A DNA stretch of 64,000 nt, taken from assembly GCA_031292175.1 (NCBI GenBank), contig JARLHQ010000027.1:62001-126000 (forward strand), written 5' to 3'. The position numbers and the translations under genes are program-made. The notes beneath the pieces are model-generated. The model made no database searches and was not told the origin of the DNA. It saw only the letters and a list, made by a program, of their open reading frames with translations. Source of the DNA: Humidesulfovibrio sp. GTDB taxonomy: Bacteria; Desulfobacterota; Desulfovibrionia; Desulfovibrionales; Desulfovibrionaceae. Positions 35,574 through 44,952 of the stretch are shown piece after piece; the stretch's first letter is position 1, and each line of letters starts with the position of its first letter.

Positions 35574-36338
35574 TTAATTAAGTTCATTGCCCAGATACGC
35601 CTCGATGACCCGCGGATCGCGCTGAATCTCTTCAGGCTTGCCCTCGGCGATCATCACGCCGTGATCAAGAACGACGATGTGGCGGCAAATGCCCATGACC
35701 ACCTTCATGTCGTGCTCTACCATGAGAATGTTGACGCCGCGCTCGCTGATGCGCCCGATGGTGTGCATGAGTTCGCGGCTTTCCGCCGGGTTGAGTCCCG
35801 CGGCGGGCTCGTCGAGAAGGATTGTCTTGGGTTCGGTCGCCAGGGCGCGGGCAATCTCCAGCCGGCGTTGCAACCCGTACGCCATGTTCGAGGCCAGCTC
35901 CCCCGCGAACGCCCCCAACCCCATGAAGTCCAGGGCTTGCAAGGACTTTTCGCGGATGACCGCCTCCTCCCGCTTCTGCGCCGGGGAGCGCAGGATGGCC
36001 CCCAGCACGCCCGCCCGGGTGCGGCAATGCTGTGCCACCATGACGTTCTCAAGGGCCGTCATGTTCTGAAACAAGCGGATGTTCTGGAAGGTGCGCGCCA
36101 CGCCGAGCGCCAGAATCTTATGCGGGCGCAGGGAGCGCAACGGCTTGCCGTCGTAGCTCACCTGCCCGGCAGAGGTCTGGTACACGCCGGTAATGACGTT
36201 AAAAACCGTGGTCTTGCCTGCGCCATTAGGCCCGATGAGACCGACGATGTCTCCCTCGCGAACGCGGAAGGAAACGTCGGTCAGAGCCTGTAGCCCGCCG
36301 AAGCGGACACTGATTTCGGAAAGTTCCAAAGTTGCCAT
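35574..36338 (-). CDS. livG: Branched-chain amino acid ABC transporter, ATPase LivG
   Basis: A 254-residue cytoplasmic ATPase. Walker A is GPNGAGKTT, the LivG-type insert VARTFQNIRLFQNMTALENVMVAQH follows, the signature is degenerate (MAYGLQRRLEIARAL) and Walker B is TILLDEPAAGLNP. It is the first gene of the operon. The ribosome site before the ATG is weak. Confidence 0.94.
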   Translation of the reverse strand: MATLELSEISVRFGGLQALTDVSFRVREGDIVGLIGPNGAGKTTVFNVITGVYQTSAGQVSYDGKPLRSLRPHKILALGVARTFQNIRLFQNMTALENVMVAQHCRTRAGVLGAILRSPAQKREEAVIREKSLQALDFMGLGAFAGELASNMAYGLQRRLEIARALATEPKTILLDEPAAGLNPAESRELMHTIGRISERGVNILMVEHDMKVVMGICRHIVVLDHGVMIAEGKPEEIQRDPRVIEAYLGNELN

Positions 36339-36349
36339 AGGTGCCGTCG

Positions 36350-36379
36350 ACTATACAGACGCCTGGCGATTAAAATCAA
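36350..36379 (-). promoter_or_regulatory. Probable promoter of the liv operon
   Basis: TTGATT, 18-base spacer, TATAGT on the minus strand, ending 12 bases before the livG ATG. The leader would be very short. Confidence 0.45.
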
Positions 36380-36582
36380 GGGTGTAGATTTACAAATTTT
36401 GTCAGCGTACACCAAAATCGGCTCACGTCAAAGACTTTCTCATGAAATTAGCCAAACACCAGAATAATATTCTGTACGCAGCCGGGCTTTGGGATTCGTT
36501 TTCTCCCCGGCGGGCGCACTTGCCCGTGGCCGGAAATCGGGCTATGAGTCACTTTTTTACACCAATCCCAAAAAGAGACCCC

Positions 36583-38241
36583 ATGACCGACCGTCCTATT
36601 ACTTTCGACAAAGGACCGCGCCCCAGGACTACCATCCTGGAGGATTTGCTGGATATCGATGCCCGACTGCTGGCCCAGGTGGCCCGCAGGATGAAGCTGG
36701 TGCAGCGCGCCGCGGGGGGCCGCCAGGTGCTCGACCGCGAGCTGGAGAAGCAACTCTGGGGCGCCTTCGACCAGTTGAGCCGCCAGCAGAATCTGGACCC
36801 GCGCCTCACGCGCCAGCTCTTCGCCCTTTTGGGCAGCTTCGGCCTGGAAGGCCACAACGCACGCCGCGCGGCGGACAAGCCCTTCACCCTGGTGCCCCGC
36901 TCCGAGGCCGCCGACATCGACATCACTGGACCACGCTCACGCGCCTACACACGCATGCTGGCCGTGTTGGCCGCCGCCACCAACCAGCCTGTGCTTCTCG
37001 CGGGCGTGGTGCTTTCCGACCCGCTCATCGAGCTGGTGAAGGCGCTCAACCAGTGCGGAGCGCACCTCTCCTGGACCGAAGACAGCCTGGCCGCCAGCGC
37101 TCCGGAGAAGTTCACCGAAGATTTTCCGTTGCGCTTCGAGGAGGTCCTCGTCTTCGCGGGTGAGGAACCCTTTACCCTGTATGCCCTGCTGGCCTTCGCC
37201 CTGCGCGAGACCGGGCGCAGCAAGTTCGCAGGCGGCGCGAGCCTGAAGGCCCTCGACCTGCGCCCGCTCGACGCGCTTTTGCCCGTGCTCGGCGCGCGGC
37301 TGGCCCCCATGAATCCGCGCACGCGCGGCCTGCCCGCCCGGCTGGAATCCGGCGGCCGCATGGCCACGCGCCTGCAGCTGGGACCGGATACGCCGCCGCT
37401 GTTCGCTCAGGCCCTGGCGTTGGCCGCCTGGAGCTACCCCGACGGGCTGCGCCTGGCGCTGTCCTCCGATCCCAGGGCCGCGGGCGCACAGGCCGCCGCG
37501 CTGGACGAGGCGGTGGCCGTGCTGAATCTCTGCCAGGTGAAGGCCGAACGCCGTGGCGAGGAATATGTCGTTCCGTCGGGCACGCCCAAGCTGCACAAGG
37601 TTCCATCCCTGCCCATGGATCCGGCGCTCTCGGCGTACGTCCTGGCCCTGCCCGCCCTGGCCGGCGGCTTTGCCCGGCTTTCGGGCAAACTCACGCTGCC
37701 CGAGGCCGTGCTGGCCGACTTCAAGGCCCTGGGGCTCGAACCGGGCTTCGAGGGGGGCGCGGCCATCTGCCGCAACGCCCCGCTGAATCCCGGACAGAGC
37801 CTCGCCATGGGCCGCACGCCCAAATTCCTGCCCTTGGCCCTGGCCCTGGCTGTGAAGGCTGGCAACGCCCGCGTGGCCCTGCCCGCCGGAGCGGAGGCCC
37901 CAGCCTCCCGCGCCTGGGCCATGGACCTGCTGGACCGCCTGGGCGCAGGCTACGAGGACACGGAAGAATCGTCGCGCGAGGAGCTTGTGGTCACCAGCGG
38001 GCCCTCCCGCGCCTGGGAAGGCGTGTGGACCACCCCCGATCCCTGGTGCACCCTCGGCCTGGCCCTCTTGTCCTTCATCCGTCCGGGCATCTCGCTCGAC
38101 AATCCCGGCGGCTTGGCCGCCCTGTGGCCCCGTTTCTGGGCCCTATTCAACGCCCTGCCCGTGGTGCGCGACGCCGCGCCCGCGCCCAAGGAACCCGAAA
38201 AGCATGACACGAAGCCCAAAAATCGACGCATCCGCGTCTGA
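36583..38241 (+). CDS. Chorismate-mutase-like domain fused to a divergent EPSP-synthase-like domain
   Basis: A protein of about 552 residues. The N-terminal 85 residues follow the AroQ chorismate-mutase helix pattern (LLDIDARLLAQVARRMKLV, later NLDPRLTRQLFALL). The rest follows the EPSP-synthase repeat fold (DITGPRSRAYTRMLAVLAAA, GGASLKALDLRPLDALLPVLGA, GLPARLESGGR). The catalytic Lys of the usual GDKSxSHR motif is not present (GPRSRAYTR instead), and other active-site Arg/Lys motifs are hard to find. Activity as AroA is therefore doubtful. The start at 36583 has AGAG upstream; 36544 is possible. The stop overlaps the next small gene. Confidence 0.65.
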   Translation: MTDRPITFDKGPRPRTTILEDLLDIDARLLAQVARRMKLVQRAAGGRQVLDRELEKQLWGAFDQLSRQQNLDPRLTRQLFALLGSFGLEGHNARRAADKPFTLVPRSEAADIDITGPRSRAYTRMLAVLAAATNQPVLLAGVVLSDPLIELVKALNQCGAHLSWTEDSLAASAPEKFTEDFPLRFEEVLVFAGEEPFTLYALLAFALRETGRSKFAGGASLKALDLRPLDALLPVLGARLAPMNPRTRGLPARLESGGRMATRLQLGPDTPPLFAQALALAAWSYPDGLRLALSSDPRAAGAQAAALDEAVAVLNLCQVKAERRGEEYVVPSGTPKLHKVPSLPMDPALSAYVLALPALAGGFARLSGKLTLPEAVLADFKALGLEPGFEGGAAICRNAPLNPGQSLAMGRTPKFLPLALALAVKAGNARVALPAGAEAPASRAWAMDLLDRLGAGYEDTEESSREELVVTSGPSRAWEGVWTTPDPWCTLGLALLSFIRPGISLDNPGGLAALWPRFWALFNALPVVRDAAPAPKEPEKHDTKPKNRRIRV

Positions 38242-38500
38242 CGTCGAGGCCACCGCCCGCGCCGAAGCGGAGATGGCCGGTTTCACCGCCGAGCGTGACG
38301 CCTGCGTTGCGCGCTGCCGCGAACTTATGGCCGCGGAGGATCCCGCCAACGGGATTTTCCACGCGGCTGAAATTTTCCGCCTGCGCCAGGATAAGCTGCG
38401 CCTTGAGGTGGAGATGGAGTTCCGGCGCAAAAAGATCAACCGCATCCGCCTGGGCATGGAGGACACCTCCATACCCACCCCCGGCGGCTTGCCCTTCTAG
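38204..38500 (+). CDS. Small conserved-type protein of unknown function
   Basis: A 98-residue, largely helical protein with many charged residues (GFTAERDACVARCRELMAAEDP, then FRLRQDKLRLEVEMEFRRKKI). It probably forms a coiled coil from about 25 to 80. It ends with a short Pro/Gly-rich tail. The ATG lies 38 bases inside the end of the upstream gene in another frame, with GGA as ribosome site, so translation is coupled. It is 43 bases before the aconitase gene. No family was recognised. Confidence 0.6.
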   Translation: MTRSPKIDASASDVEATARAEAEMAGFTAERDACVARCRELMAAEDPANGIFHAAEIFRLRQDKLRLEVEMEFRRKKINRIRLGMEDTSIPTPGGLPF

Positions 38501-38543
38501 ATCCCGCAGCAAGAAATCCCAAGGCAGCAAAGGAGCATCTCGC

Positions 38544-40466
38544 ATGGCCAAAGCCCGCAACCTCACGCAGAAAATCATCGCGCAGCATCTTGTTTCGGGG
38601 AAGATGACCCCCGGCAGCGAGATCGGCCTGCGCATAGACCAGACCCTGACCCAGGACGCCACCGGCACCATGGCCTACCTCCAGTTCGAGGCCATCGGCA
38701 TCCCGCGCGTGCGCACCGAACTCTCCGTGAGCTACGTGGACCACAACACGCTGCAGACCGGCTTCCGCAACCCGGACGACCACCGCTATCTGCGCACCAT
38801 CGCCGACAAGTACGGCATCGTTTACTCGCCCACGGGCACGGGCATCTGCCATCAGCTGCACCTGGAGAATTTCGCCAAGCCCGGCAAGACGCTCATCGGC
38901 TCCGATTCCCACACCCCCACCGCAGGCGGCGTGGGCGCGCTGGCCATCGGCGCGGGCGGCCTGTCCGTGGCGCTCGCCATGGCTGGCGAGGCCTACATGC
39001 TGCCCATGCCCAAGGTGGTGCGCGTGAATCTGACCGGAGAGCTTACCGGCTGGGCCAGCGCCAAGGACGTGATCTTGCACCTGCTTGGCCTGTTGAGCGT
39101 CAAGGGCGGCGTGGGCAAGGTCATGGAGTTCGCCGGCCCCGGCGTGGCCACGCTCACCGTGCCGGAGCGCGCCACCATCACCAACATGGGAGCGGAGCTG
39201 GGCGCCACCACAAGCATCTTCCCCAGCGATGGCCAAACGAAAAAATTCCTCGCCCGCATGGGCCGTCCCGAAGACTTCATCGCCCTGGCCGCCGATCCCA
39301 AGGCCACCTACGATGAGGAGGTCGAGATCGACCTCTCCGCGCTGGAGCCCCTGGCCGCGGCCCCGCACATGCCCGACCGCATGGTGCGCATCAAGGACCT
39401 GGACGGCATGAAGGTGGACCAGGCGGCCATCGGCTCCTGCACCAACTCCTCCTACACCGACCTCAAGGCCACGGCGCAGATCCTGAAGGACAAGCGCATC
39501 GATCCCTCCACCGACCTGCTCATCGCTCCGGGCTCCAAGCAGGTGCTGAAGCTCCTCACCGCCGAGGGGCTGCTCGACCCCCTGCTGGACGCGGGCGCGC
39601 GCATCCTCGAATGCGCCTGCGGCCCGTGTATCGGCATCGGCGGTTCGCCGGTCTCCAAGGGTGTTTGCGCGCGCACCTTCAACCGCAACTTTGAAGGCCG
39701 CAGCGGTACTCAGGACGCCCAGGTGTACCTAGTGAGCCCGCTCACCGCCGTCAACGCGGCCCTGAATGGCAAATTTACCGATCCCGCCACCTGGGGCGCC
39801 CCGCCCAAGAAGGCCGAACTGCCCAAGCGCGTGCCCAGCATCCGCCAGCTTTTCGTTTTCCCCCCGAAGGATGGCTCCCAGGTGGAGATCCTGCGCGGGC
39901 CGAACATCGTGGCCCTGGAGCGCTTCGGCGACCTGCCGCGGAAGCTTGAAGGCAAGATCGCCCTCAAGGTCGGCGACAACATCACCACCGACCACATCAT
40001 GCCCGCGGGCGCGGCCATCATGGCCCTCAGGTCCAACATCCCGGCCATCTCCGAGCATGTGTTCACCAAGGTTGATCCCGAATTTGTGAAGCGCATCAGG
40101 GAACTGGGTGGCGGGTTTATTCTGGGTGGCGAAAACTACGGCCAAGGCTCCAGCCGCGAGCACGCGGCGCTGGCCCCGCGCCACCTGGGCGTGCGCGCGG
40201 TCATCGTGAAGAGTCTGGCGCGCATCCACCGCGCCAACCTGGTGAACTTCGGCATCCTGCCGCTCTTGCTCATCAACAAGGACGACTACGAGACCCTGGC
40301 CCAAGGCGCGGAGCTCACCATCCCGGCCGCCGACATCAAGCCCGGCAAGCCCATCGACCTGCTGGTGGCTGGCGGCGCCAAAGTGACCGTGACAAATGAT
40401 TTGACGGCCAAGGAACTGGAGATTATCCAATCGGGCGGACTACTCAACACCGTGCGGATTTCCTGA
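38544..40466 (+). CDS. Aconitate hydratase, Aquifex-type
   Basis: A 640-residue cytosolic 4Fe-4S enzyme that interconverts citrate and isocitrate. The first cluster Cys is in IGSCTNSSYTD and the pair is in ECACGPCIGIGG. The swivel domain with GGENYGQGSSREHAAL is C-terminal. Length and domain order fit the short form first defined from Aquifex rather than the 900-residue AcnA/AcnB. The start has AAAGGAG. It follows the small protein by 43 bases and precedes the foldase by 73 bases. Confidence 0.95.
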   Translation: MAKARNLTQKIIAQHLVSGKMTPGSEIGLRIDQTLTQDATGTMAYLQFEAIGIPRVRTELSVSYVDHNTLQTGFRNPDDHRYLRTIADKYGIVYSPTGTGICHQLHLENFAKPGKTLIGSDSHTPTAGGVGALAIGAGGLSVALAMAGEAYMLPMPKVVRVNLTGELTGWASAKDVILHLLGLLSVKGGVGKVMEFAGPGVATLTVPERATITNMGAELGATTSIFPSDGQTKKFLARMGRPEDFIALAADPKATYDEEVEIDLSALEPLAAAPHMPDRMVRIKDLDGMKVDQAAIGSCTNSSYTDLKATAQILKDKRIDPSTDLLIAPGSKQVLKLLTAEGLLDPLLDAGARILECACGPCIGIGGSPVSKGVCARTFNRNFEGRSGTQDAQVYLVSPLTAVNAALNGKFTDPATWGAPPKKAELPKRVPSIRQLFVFPPKDGSQVEILRGPNIVALERFGDLPRKLEGKIALKVGDNITTDHIMPAGAAIMALRSNIPAISEHVFTKVDPEFVKRIRELGGGFILGGENYGQGSSREHAALAPRHLGVRAVIVKSLARIHRANLVNFGILPLLLINKDDYETLAQGAELTIPAADIKPGKPIDLLVAGGAKVTVTNDLTAKELEIIQSGGLLNTVRIS

Positions 40467-40539
40467 CAGGCCGAAAGGCTCGCAGGGTCCGCCGCACGCT
40501 TCTAGGCAGCACTTTAGTCCGCAAAGCACCGGAGACAAC

Positions 40540-42450
40540 ATGCTCGAAAGGTTACGCCAGAACGCCGAGAGCTGGGGCATAAAAATTGCCTTTGCCATTA
40601 TCATCATGGTCTTCATCTTCTACTTCGGCATGGGCAGTTTCACGGAGAAAAAAGAAGCCGTGGTGGCCTATGTGGGCGGAGATCCCATCTCCGCACGGGA
40701 GTATCAGAAGTCCTATGAGGACGCCGTATCGTCCATGCGCCGCCAGAACCCCGACGCCAGCGCGGAGGAATTGAACACCCCGCAGTTCAAGCAGGCGGTT
40801 CTGACCCAGCTGGTCAACGCCAAGCTCCTGCTCAGCGCGGCCGACAAGATGGGAATCACCGTGTCCGCGGCGGAGCTGCGCGCCGTCATCAGCGGCATCC
40901 CGGCCTTCAAGGGCCCCAACGGCGTCTTTGACCCCGCCCTATACAAGCAAGCCCTGGCCCAGAACCACACCACTCCGCTCCAGTTCGAGAACGATCTCAG
41001 GCGCGAACAGGTGATGCAGAAGCTGGAAGGCTACACCGCCGTCGCCGCCATGGTCACCGAACCCGAAGCTAAAGGCTTGTTCCAGTGGGCGCGTGAGAAT
41101 GTGCGCCTGGACACCTTGAGCTTCCCGGTGAAGACCTTCGCCGAGCAGGTGAAGCCCAGCGACGCGCAAATCACGGCCTACTATGACCAGAACAAGAACA
41201 GCTTCAAAGAGCCTGCGCGTATCCGTCTAGAATACCTGCCCATCTCCGCCGCTGATCTGGCCGCTGGCCAGAAGGTCAGCGACGAGGAAGTGAAGAAGCA
41301 GTACGACGCCAACGCGGACACCTACAAGCACCCGGCGCAGGTGCATGCGCGGCATATCCTGCTGCTCGTGCCCGCCAACGCTCCCCAGGCCGCTTCGGAC
41401 AAGGCCCTTGCCGAGATCAAGGGCATCCAGTCCCAGCTCAAGAAGGGCGGGAGCTTCGAAACTCTGGCCAAGAAATACTCGCAGGATCCCGGCAGCGCCC
41501 CCAAAGGCGGCGAGTTGCCTTGGTTCTCGCAGGGCGCCATGGTCAAGCCCTTTGAGGACGCGGCCCTGGCCCTCAAGCCCGGTCAGGTCAGCGAGCCTGT
41601 GCGCACCCAGTACGGCTGGCACCTGATCAAGGTCGATGCCGTCCGCCCGGCGGGCAAGGTGCTGTTCGAAGAGGCCGCCCCGGAAATCCGTAAACACTTG
41701 GCCGAGGAACACGCCAGCGACAAGGTCAACGAAATCCTCGACCAGAGCATGGACCAGATCGCCGCCGGCGTGAAGCTGGCCAAGATAGCCCAGGATCTGG
41801 GCCTTGCGACCAAGAAAAGCGATATGCTCGACATGCAGACCCTGCAGACCGTCTTCGGCCTCAAGAAAGAGGCCGCGGAGACCCTGTTCGCCCTGGCCGA
41901 TGGAACGAGCGCCACGGCCCCGTTGTCCATGGAGCCCTCGCGCGGCTATCTCCTGGCTGAGAAAATCGAGGGCACGCCCGAAACCGTGCTGCCCCTCGAC
42001 AAGGTCAAGGACAAGGTCGTTGCCGCCCTGAAGCTGGAGGAAGGACGCAAGCAGGCCATGGAAAAGGCCAAGGCCGTGCTGGCTGAGCTCGCGAGCCCCG
42101 ACGCCCAGGCCAAGGTTCTGGCCCAGTACAAGGCGGACTTCAAGACCAGCGCCCCGCTTGACCGCCAGAGCGCCATCGCCCAGGTCGGCGGCAATCCGCA
42201 GCTCCTGCAGGACATGTTCGCCGCTGCGGACAAGAACTGGCTCAAGCAGCCCTACGAGCTGCCCGAAGCCGTGGTCCTGGCCCGCGTGAGCGAACGCATC
42301 CCCGCCCCTGAAGACGCCTGGGAGAAGGAAAAGAGCGTCTGGATCGGCCAGAGCGCGGCCGCCTTCCGCCAGGAGGTCTTCGAGGCCCTGCTCAAGAATC
42401 TGCGCGCCACCACCAAAGTGGAGATTGTGCGGCAGGATCTGCTGAACTAG
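40540..42450 (+). CDS. Membrane-anchored peptidyl-prolyl isomerase/foldase, PpiD/SurA type
   Basis: A 636-residue protein. One N-terminal membrane anchor (about residues 16-34) is followed by a SurA_N-type helical chaperone domain and a parvulin domain near 265-365 (VHARHILLLVP, FETLAKKYSQDPGSAPKGGELPWF, YGWHLIKVD). The remaining 270 residues are a second helical region. It would help fold envelope proteins on the periplasmic side of the inner membrane. Domain order matches PpiD. A clear terminator follows. Confidence 0.92.
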   Translation: MLERLRQNAESWGIKIAFAIIIMVFIFYFGMGSFTEKKEAVVAYVGGDPISAREYQKSYEDAVSSMRRQNPDASAEELNTPQFKQAVLTQLVNAKLLLSAADKMGITVSAAELRAVISGIPAFKGPNGVFDPALYKQALAQNHTTPLQFENDLRREQVMQKLEGYTAVAAMVTEPEAKGLFQWARENVRLDTLSFPVKTFAEQVKPSDAQITAYYDQNKNSFKEPARIRLEYLPISAADLAAGQKVSDEEVKKQYDANADTYKHPAQVHARHILLLVPANAPQAASDKALAEIKGIQSQLKKGGSFETLAKKYSQDPGSAPKGGELPWFSQGAMVKPFEDAALALKPGQVSEPVRTQYGWHLIKVDAVRPAGKVLFEEAAPEIRKHLAEEHASDKVNEILDQSMDQIAAGVKLAKIAQDLGLATKKSDMLDMQTLQTVFGLKKEAAETLFALADGTSATAPLSMEPSRGYLLAEKIEGTPETVLPLDKVKDKVVAALKLEEGRKQAMEKAKAVLAELASPDAQAKVLAQYKADFKTSAPLDRQSAIAQVGGNPQLLQDMFAAADKNWLKQPYELPEAVVLARVSERIPAPEDAWEKEKSVWIGQSAAAFRQEVFEALLKNLRATTKVEIVRQDLLN

Positions 42451-42476
42451 CACGCCCAAGCATCTGCAAAATGGAA

Positions 42477-42507
42477 GGGGGACGGCCAAGGCTGTCCCCT
42501 TTTTTTT
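42477..42507 (+). terminator. Terminator after the PpiD-type gene
   Basis: GGGGACGGCC-AA-GGCTGTCCCC followed by eight T. Confidence 0.9.
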
Positions 42508-42578
42508 GCTGCCGCGCCAATCCGGGGCTGAGGCCCTTTGGCGGAGAAACGGGGGGGATCATCCCCCCAGGAACATCC

Positions 42579-43013
42579 TTACTCCGTAACGCCCTCAAGA
42601 TATCTCGGGTGTAGTTGCGGTTGCCGGTCGGCCTCATAGGCTTCGCCCAGGGGTGTGGGGGCCGCCCCCATCGCCTTCTCGTACCCCGCGCCCCAATCGC
42701 GCATGGTCACCAGAATAGGGAACAGTCCCAGCCCCGACTCGGTGAGGGAGTACTCCACACGCGGCGGCACCTGACGGTAGACCTCGCGGTGGATCAACCC
42801 ATCAGCCTCCAGTTCGCGCAGCTGCCGCGTGAGCATGCGGTCTGTCACCTCAGGCATTCCCCGCCGCAGTTCGCTGAAGCGCAACACACCCGCCTGCCCC
42901 AAATGGTACAGAATGATGGGCTTCCATTTCCCCCCCATGACCGAGAGCGCCAGCTCAAAAAAACAGCGGTATTTCTTGCCTCCCAGTTCCTTCATCGCGC
43001 AGTGGCCGGTCAT
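42579..43013 (-). CDS. HxlR-family transcriptional regulator
   Basis: A 144-residue winged-helix regulator. The HxlR pattern is clear: CFFELALSVMGGKWKPIILYHL, RFSELRRGMPEVTDRMLTRQLRELEADGLI, and YSLTESGLGLFPIL. Two Cys in the N-terminal part (Cys5 and Cys17 from this start) could make it redox responsive, as in YodB/HypR; this is inference. The start at 43013 has GGAGG five bases upstream; longer starts do not. It is divergent from a flavoprotein gene. Confidence 0.9.
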   Translation of the reverse strand: MTGHCAMKELGGKKYRCFFELALSVMGGKWKPIILYHLGQAGVLRFSELRRGMPEVTDRMLTRQLRELEADGLIHREVYRQVPPRVEYSLTESGLGLFPILVTMRDWGAGYEKAMGAAPTPLGEAYEADRQPQLHPRYLEGVTE

Positions 43014-43042
43014 GTTTCCCTCCAGGTCGTGCATCATTACTA

Positions 43043-43057
43043 TACTATTTGATAGTA
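43043..43057. promoter_or_regulatory. Probable HxlR operator
   Basis: TACTAT-TTG-ATAGTA, a perfect 6-3-6 inverted repeat between the divergent regulator and flavoprotein genes, matching the short TAC-type palindromes used by HxlR proteins. Confidence 0.65.
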
Positions 43058-43152
43058 CCAGACAAAATATTCAGTACTTGCCACAAATGGTGGTAGTCCA
43101 TATGAACTAGGCGTCCCGGCTTCGGGAGTCAAGCACACTCATCGGAGGTCAT

Positions 43153-43767
43153 ATGAAAGTCATCGCCATCAATGGAAGTCCGAGAAAGGACGGCAACACC
43201 CGCCTGCTGCTCGAAACGGCCCTAGCCCCCCTGGCCAAGGCCGGTTGGGAAACGGAGGTCGTACAACTCGGCGGCAAGAACATCCACGGCTGCCGCGCTT
43301 GCTACAAATGTTGGGAAGCACAGGATAAGCGCTGCGTCTTCGGCAAGGACGTCTTCAACGAGGTTTTCGCCAAGATCCTTGACGCTGACGCTGTCATCCT
43401 GGGCTCACCCACGTATTTTACCGATGTCACGGCGGAGATGAAAGCGTTCATCGACCGCGCGGGTTTTGTCGCCATGGCCAACGGTTGTCTGCTGGCCGGC
43501 AAGATCGGCGCAGCCGTCGTCGCCGTGCGGCGCGGCGGGGCCATCCACGTGTTCGACACCATGAACCACCTGTTTCTCATCTCGCAGATGCTCGTGCCCG
43601 GCTCGACCTACTGGAATATGGGCCACGGCTTTGAGCCCGGCACGGTGGCCGAGGAAGGCGAAGCCATGCGCAACATGCAGCACCTGGGACAGGCCATCGA
43701 CTGGCTGGGCAAGGCTGTTAAGGCGAGCCCCATGCCCTACCCGGTGCGCAAAAGCGGCGAATCGTAA
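43153..43767 (+). CDS. NADPH-dependent FMN reductase / iron-sulfur flavoprotein-like
   Basis: A 204-residue flavodoxin-fold protein. It begins KVIAINGSPRKDGNTRLLLE, the FMN phosphate loop of the FMN-reductase group, then GCRACYKCW, a compact Cys motif as in iron-sulfur flavoproteins but with fewer Cys than a full 4Fe-4S set. GSPTYFTDVTAEMKAFIDR contacts the flavin. It is divergent from an HxlR regulator with a shared operator, so it is probably induced by electrophiles or oxidants. The substrate is unknown. Confidence 0.88.
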   Translation: MKVIAINGSPRKDGNTRLLLETALAPLAKAGWETEVVQLGGKNIHGCRACYKCWEAQDKRCVFGKDVFNEVFAKILDADAVILGSPTYFTDVTAEMKAFIDRAGFVAMANGCLLAGKIGAAVVAVRRGGAIHVFDTMNHLFLISQMLVPGSTYWNMGHGFEPGTVAEEGEAMRNMQHLGQAIDWLGKAVKASPMPYPVRKSGES

Positions 43768-43773
43768 AAGACT

Positions 43774-43815
43774 GGAGGGGGTGATTCCGTGGGGAATGCA
43801 CCCCCCTCTTTCCGT
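43774..43815 (+). terminator. Terminator after the flavoprotein gene
   Basis: GGAGGGGGTG / CACCCCCCTC stem followed by TTTCCG. The T-run is short. The following stretch to 44143 is AT-rich and I see no gene or clear promoter in it. Confidence 0.6.
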
Positions 43816-44143
43816 TGACCATATGAACAATAACACTTTTGTATTTAAGTATATTATTCATACAGTGCGTAGCAACAATGCATCCATCGGGACACCTGCG
43901 GGCCACGCAGATGGGGCCGAATATTGCATAACTTGCGACGAAACGGGAAAACGAAAATGAATTTCTGACATGATCCCAGGTTAACAGCGCCCTCGCAAAT
44001 CTACGAGACTCCGCCAATTTCACAACACATTGTTACATCTATGCGATAGCAATCTAGACACTTCGCACAGAATGCATCCTTTTGCGCCTTCGACCGTCTT
44101 CACTGCACAACACGCCGCGAATGCGGCATCGGGAGGCGAAGAC

Positions 44144-44941
44144 ATGCAAACGGACAACGACAGCAAGATCAGGGAAACCATCCGCAAAAGGTACTCGGAA
44201 ACGGCACTCGCCAGTACAGCCGGTTGCGGCTGCGGCAGTGGGTGCTGCGCCCCGCAAGGCCAAGCCACGTCCGAGGCGATGGCCATATCGGTCGGCTACT
44301 CCGACGGGGACCTACGGATCGTCCCGGAGGGGGCAAACATGGGCCTTGGCTGCGGAAACCCCCAGACCATTGCGGCTCTCAGGCCCGGCGAGGTGGTGGT
44401 GGACCTAGGCAGCGGCGGCGGTTTCGACTGCTTCCTGGCTGCGCGCCAAGTTGGCGAGACAGGGCACGTCATCGGCGTGGACATGACGCCGGAGATGGTG
44501 GAGAAGGCCAGGAGAAACGCGGTGGCCGCCCAATGCGTCAATGCCACGTTTCGCTTGGGAGAGATCGAGCATCTGCCCGTGGCTGACGCCGAAGCCGATG
44601 TCGTGCTCTCCAACTGCGTGATCAACCTGAGCACGGACAAGGGACAGGTGTTCCGGGAGTCCTTCCGGGTGCTGAAGAAAGGCGGCAGGTTGGCAATTGC
44701 CGACATCGTGGCCGTTGCGGGCATGCCCGAGGACATCCGGGCGAACGTCATGCTCCACGCCGAATGCGTTGCTGGGGCGGCACGTGTGGAGGCCCTGGAG
44801 GGCATGATGCGAGCAGCCGGATTCCAGCATGTGTCCATCCGTCTCAAGCCGGAAAGCGGCAGGATGATGGACGAGATGTTTCCTGGCCTGGGTCTGGGCA
44901 AAATCGTGGCATCGGCCGTGATTGAGGCAACCAAGGAGTAA
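44144..44941 (+). CDS. arsM: Arsenite S-adenosylmethionine methyltransferase
   Basis: A 265-residue cytosolic enzyme that methylates arsenite. A Cys-rich start (GCGCGSGCC near 27-35) is followed by the SAM site VVDLGSGGGFDCFLAA and the conserved Cys in LSNCVINLS and HAECVAG that bind As(III). The start at 44144 has GGGAGG. A sigma factor gene follows after 11 bases, so the two are one operon. No ArsR repressor or arsenite pump is in the window. Confidence 0.9.
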   Translation: MQTDNDSKIRETIRKRYSETALASTAGCGCGSGCCAPQGQATSEAMAISVGYSDGDLRIVPEGANMGLGCGNPQTIAALRPGEVVVDLGSGGGFDCFLAARQVGETGHVIGVDMTPEMVEKARRNAVAAQCVNATFRLGEIEHLPVADAEADVVLSNCVINLSTDKGQVFRESFRVLKKGGRLAIADIVAVAGMPEDIRANVMLHAECVAGAARVEALEGMMRAAGFQHVSIRLKPESGRMMDEMFPGLGLGKIVASAVIEATKE

Positions 44942-44952
44942 GGGCGCGGCGC

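Noticed and set aside
34206-36293. A 695-codon plus-strand open frame across livH, livK and livG
   Set aside because: It is antisense to three conserved liv genes and shows only shadow composition.
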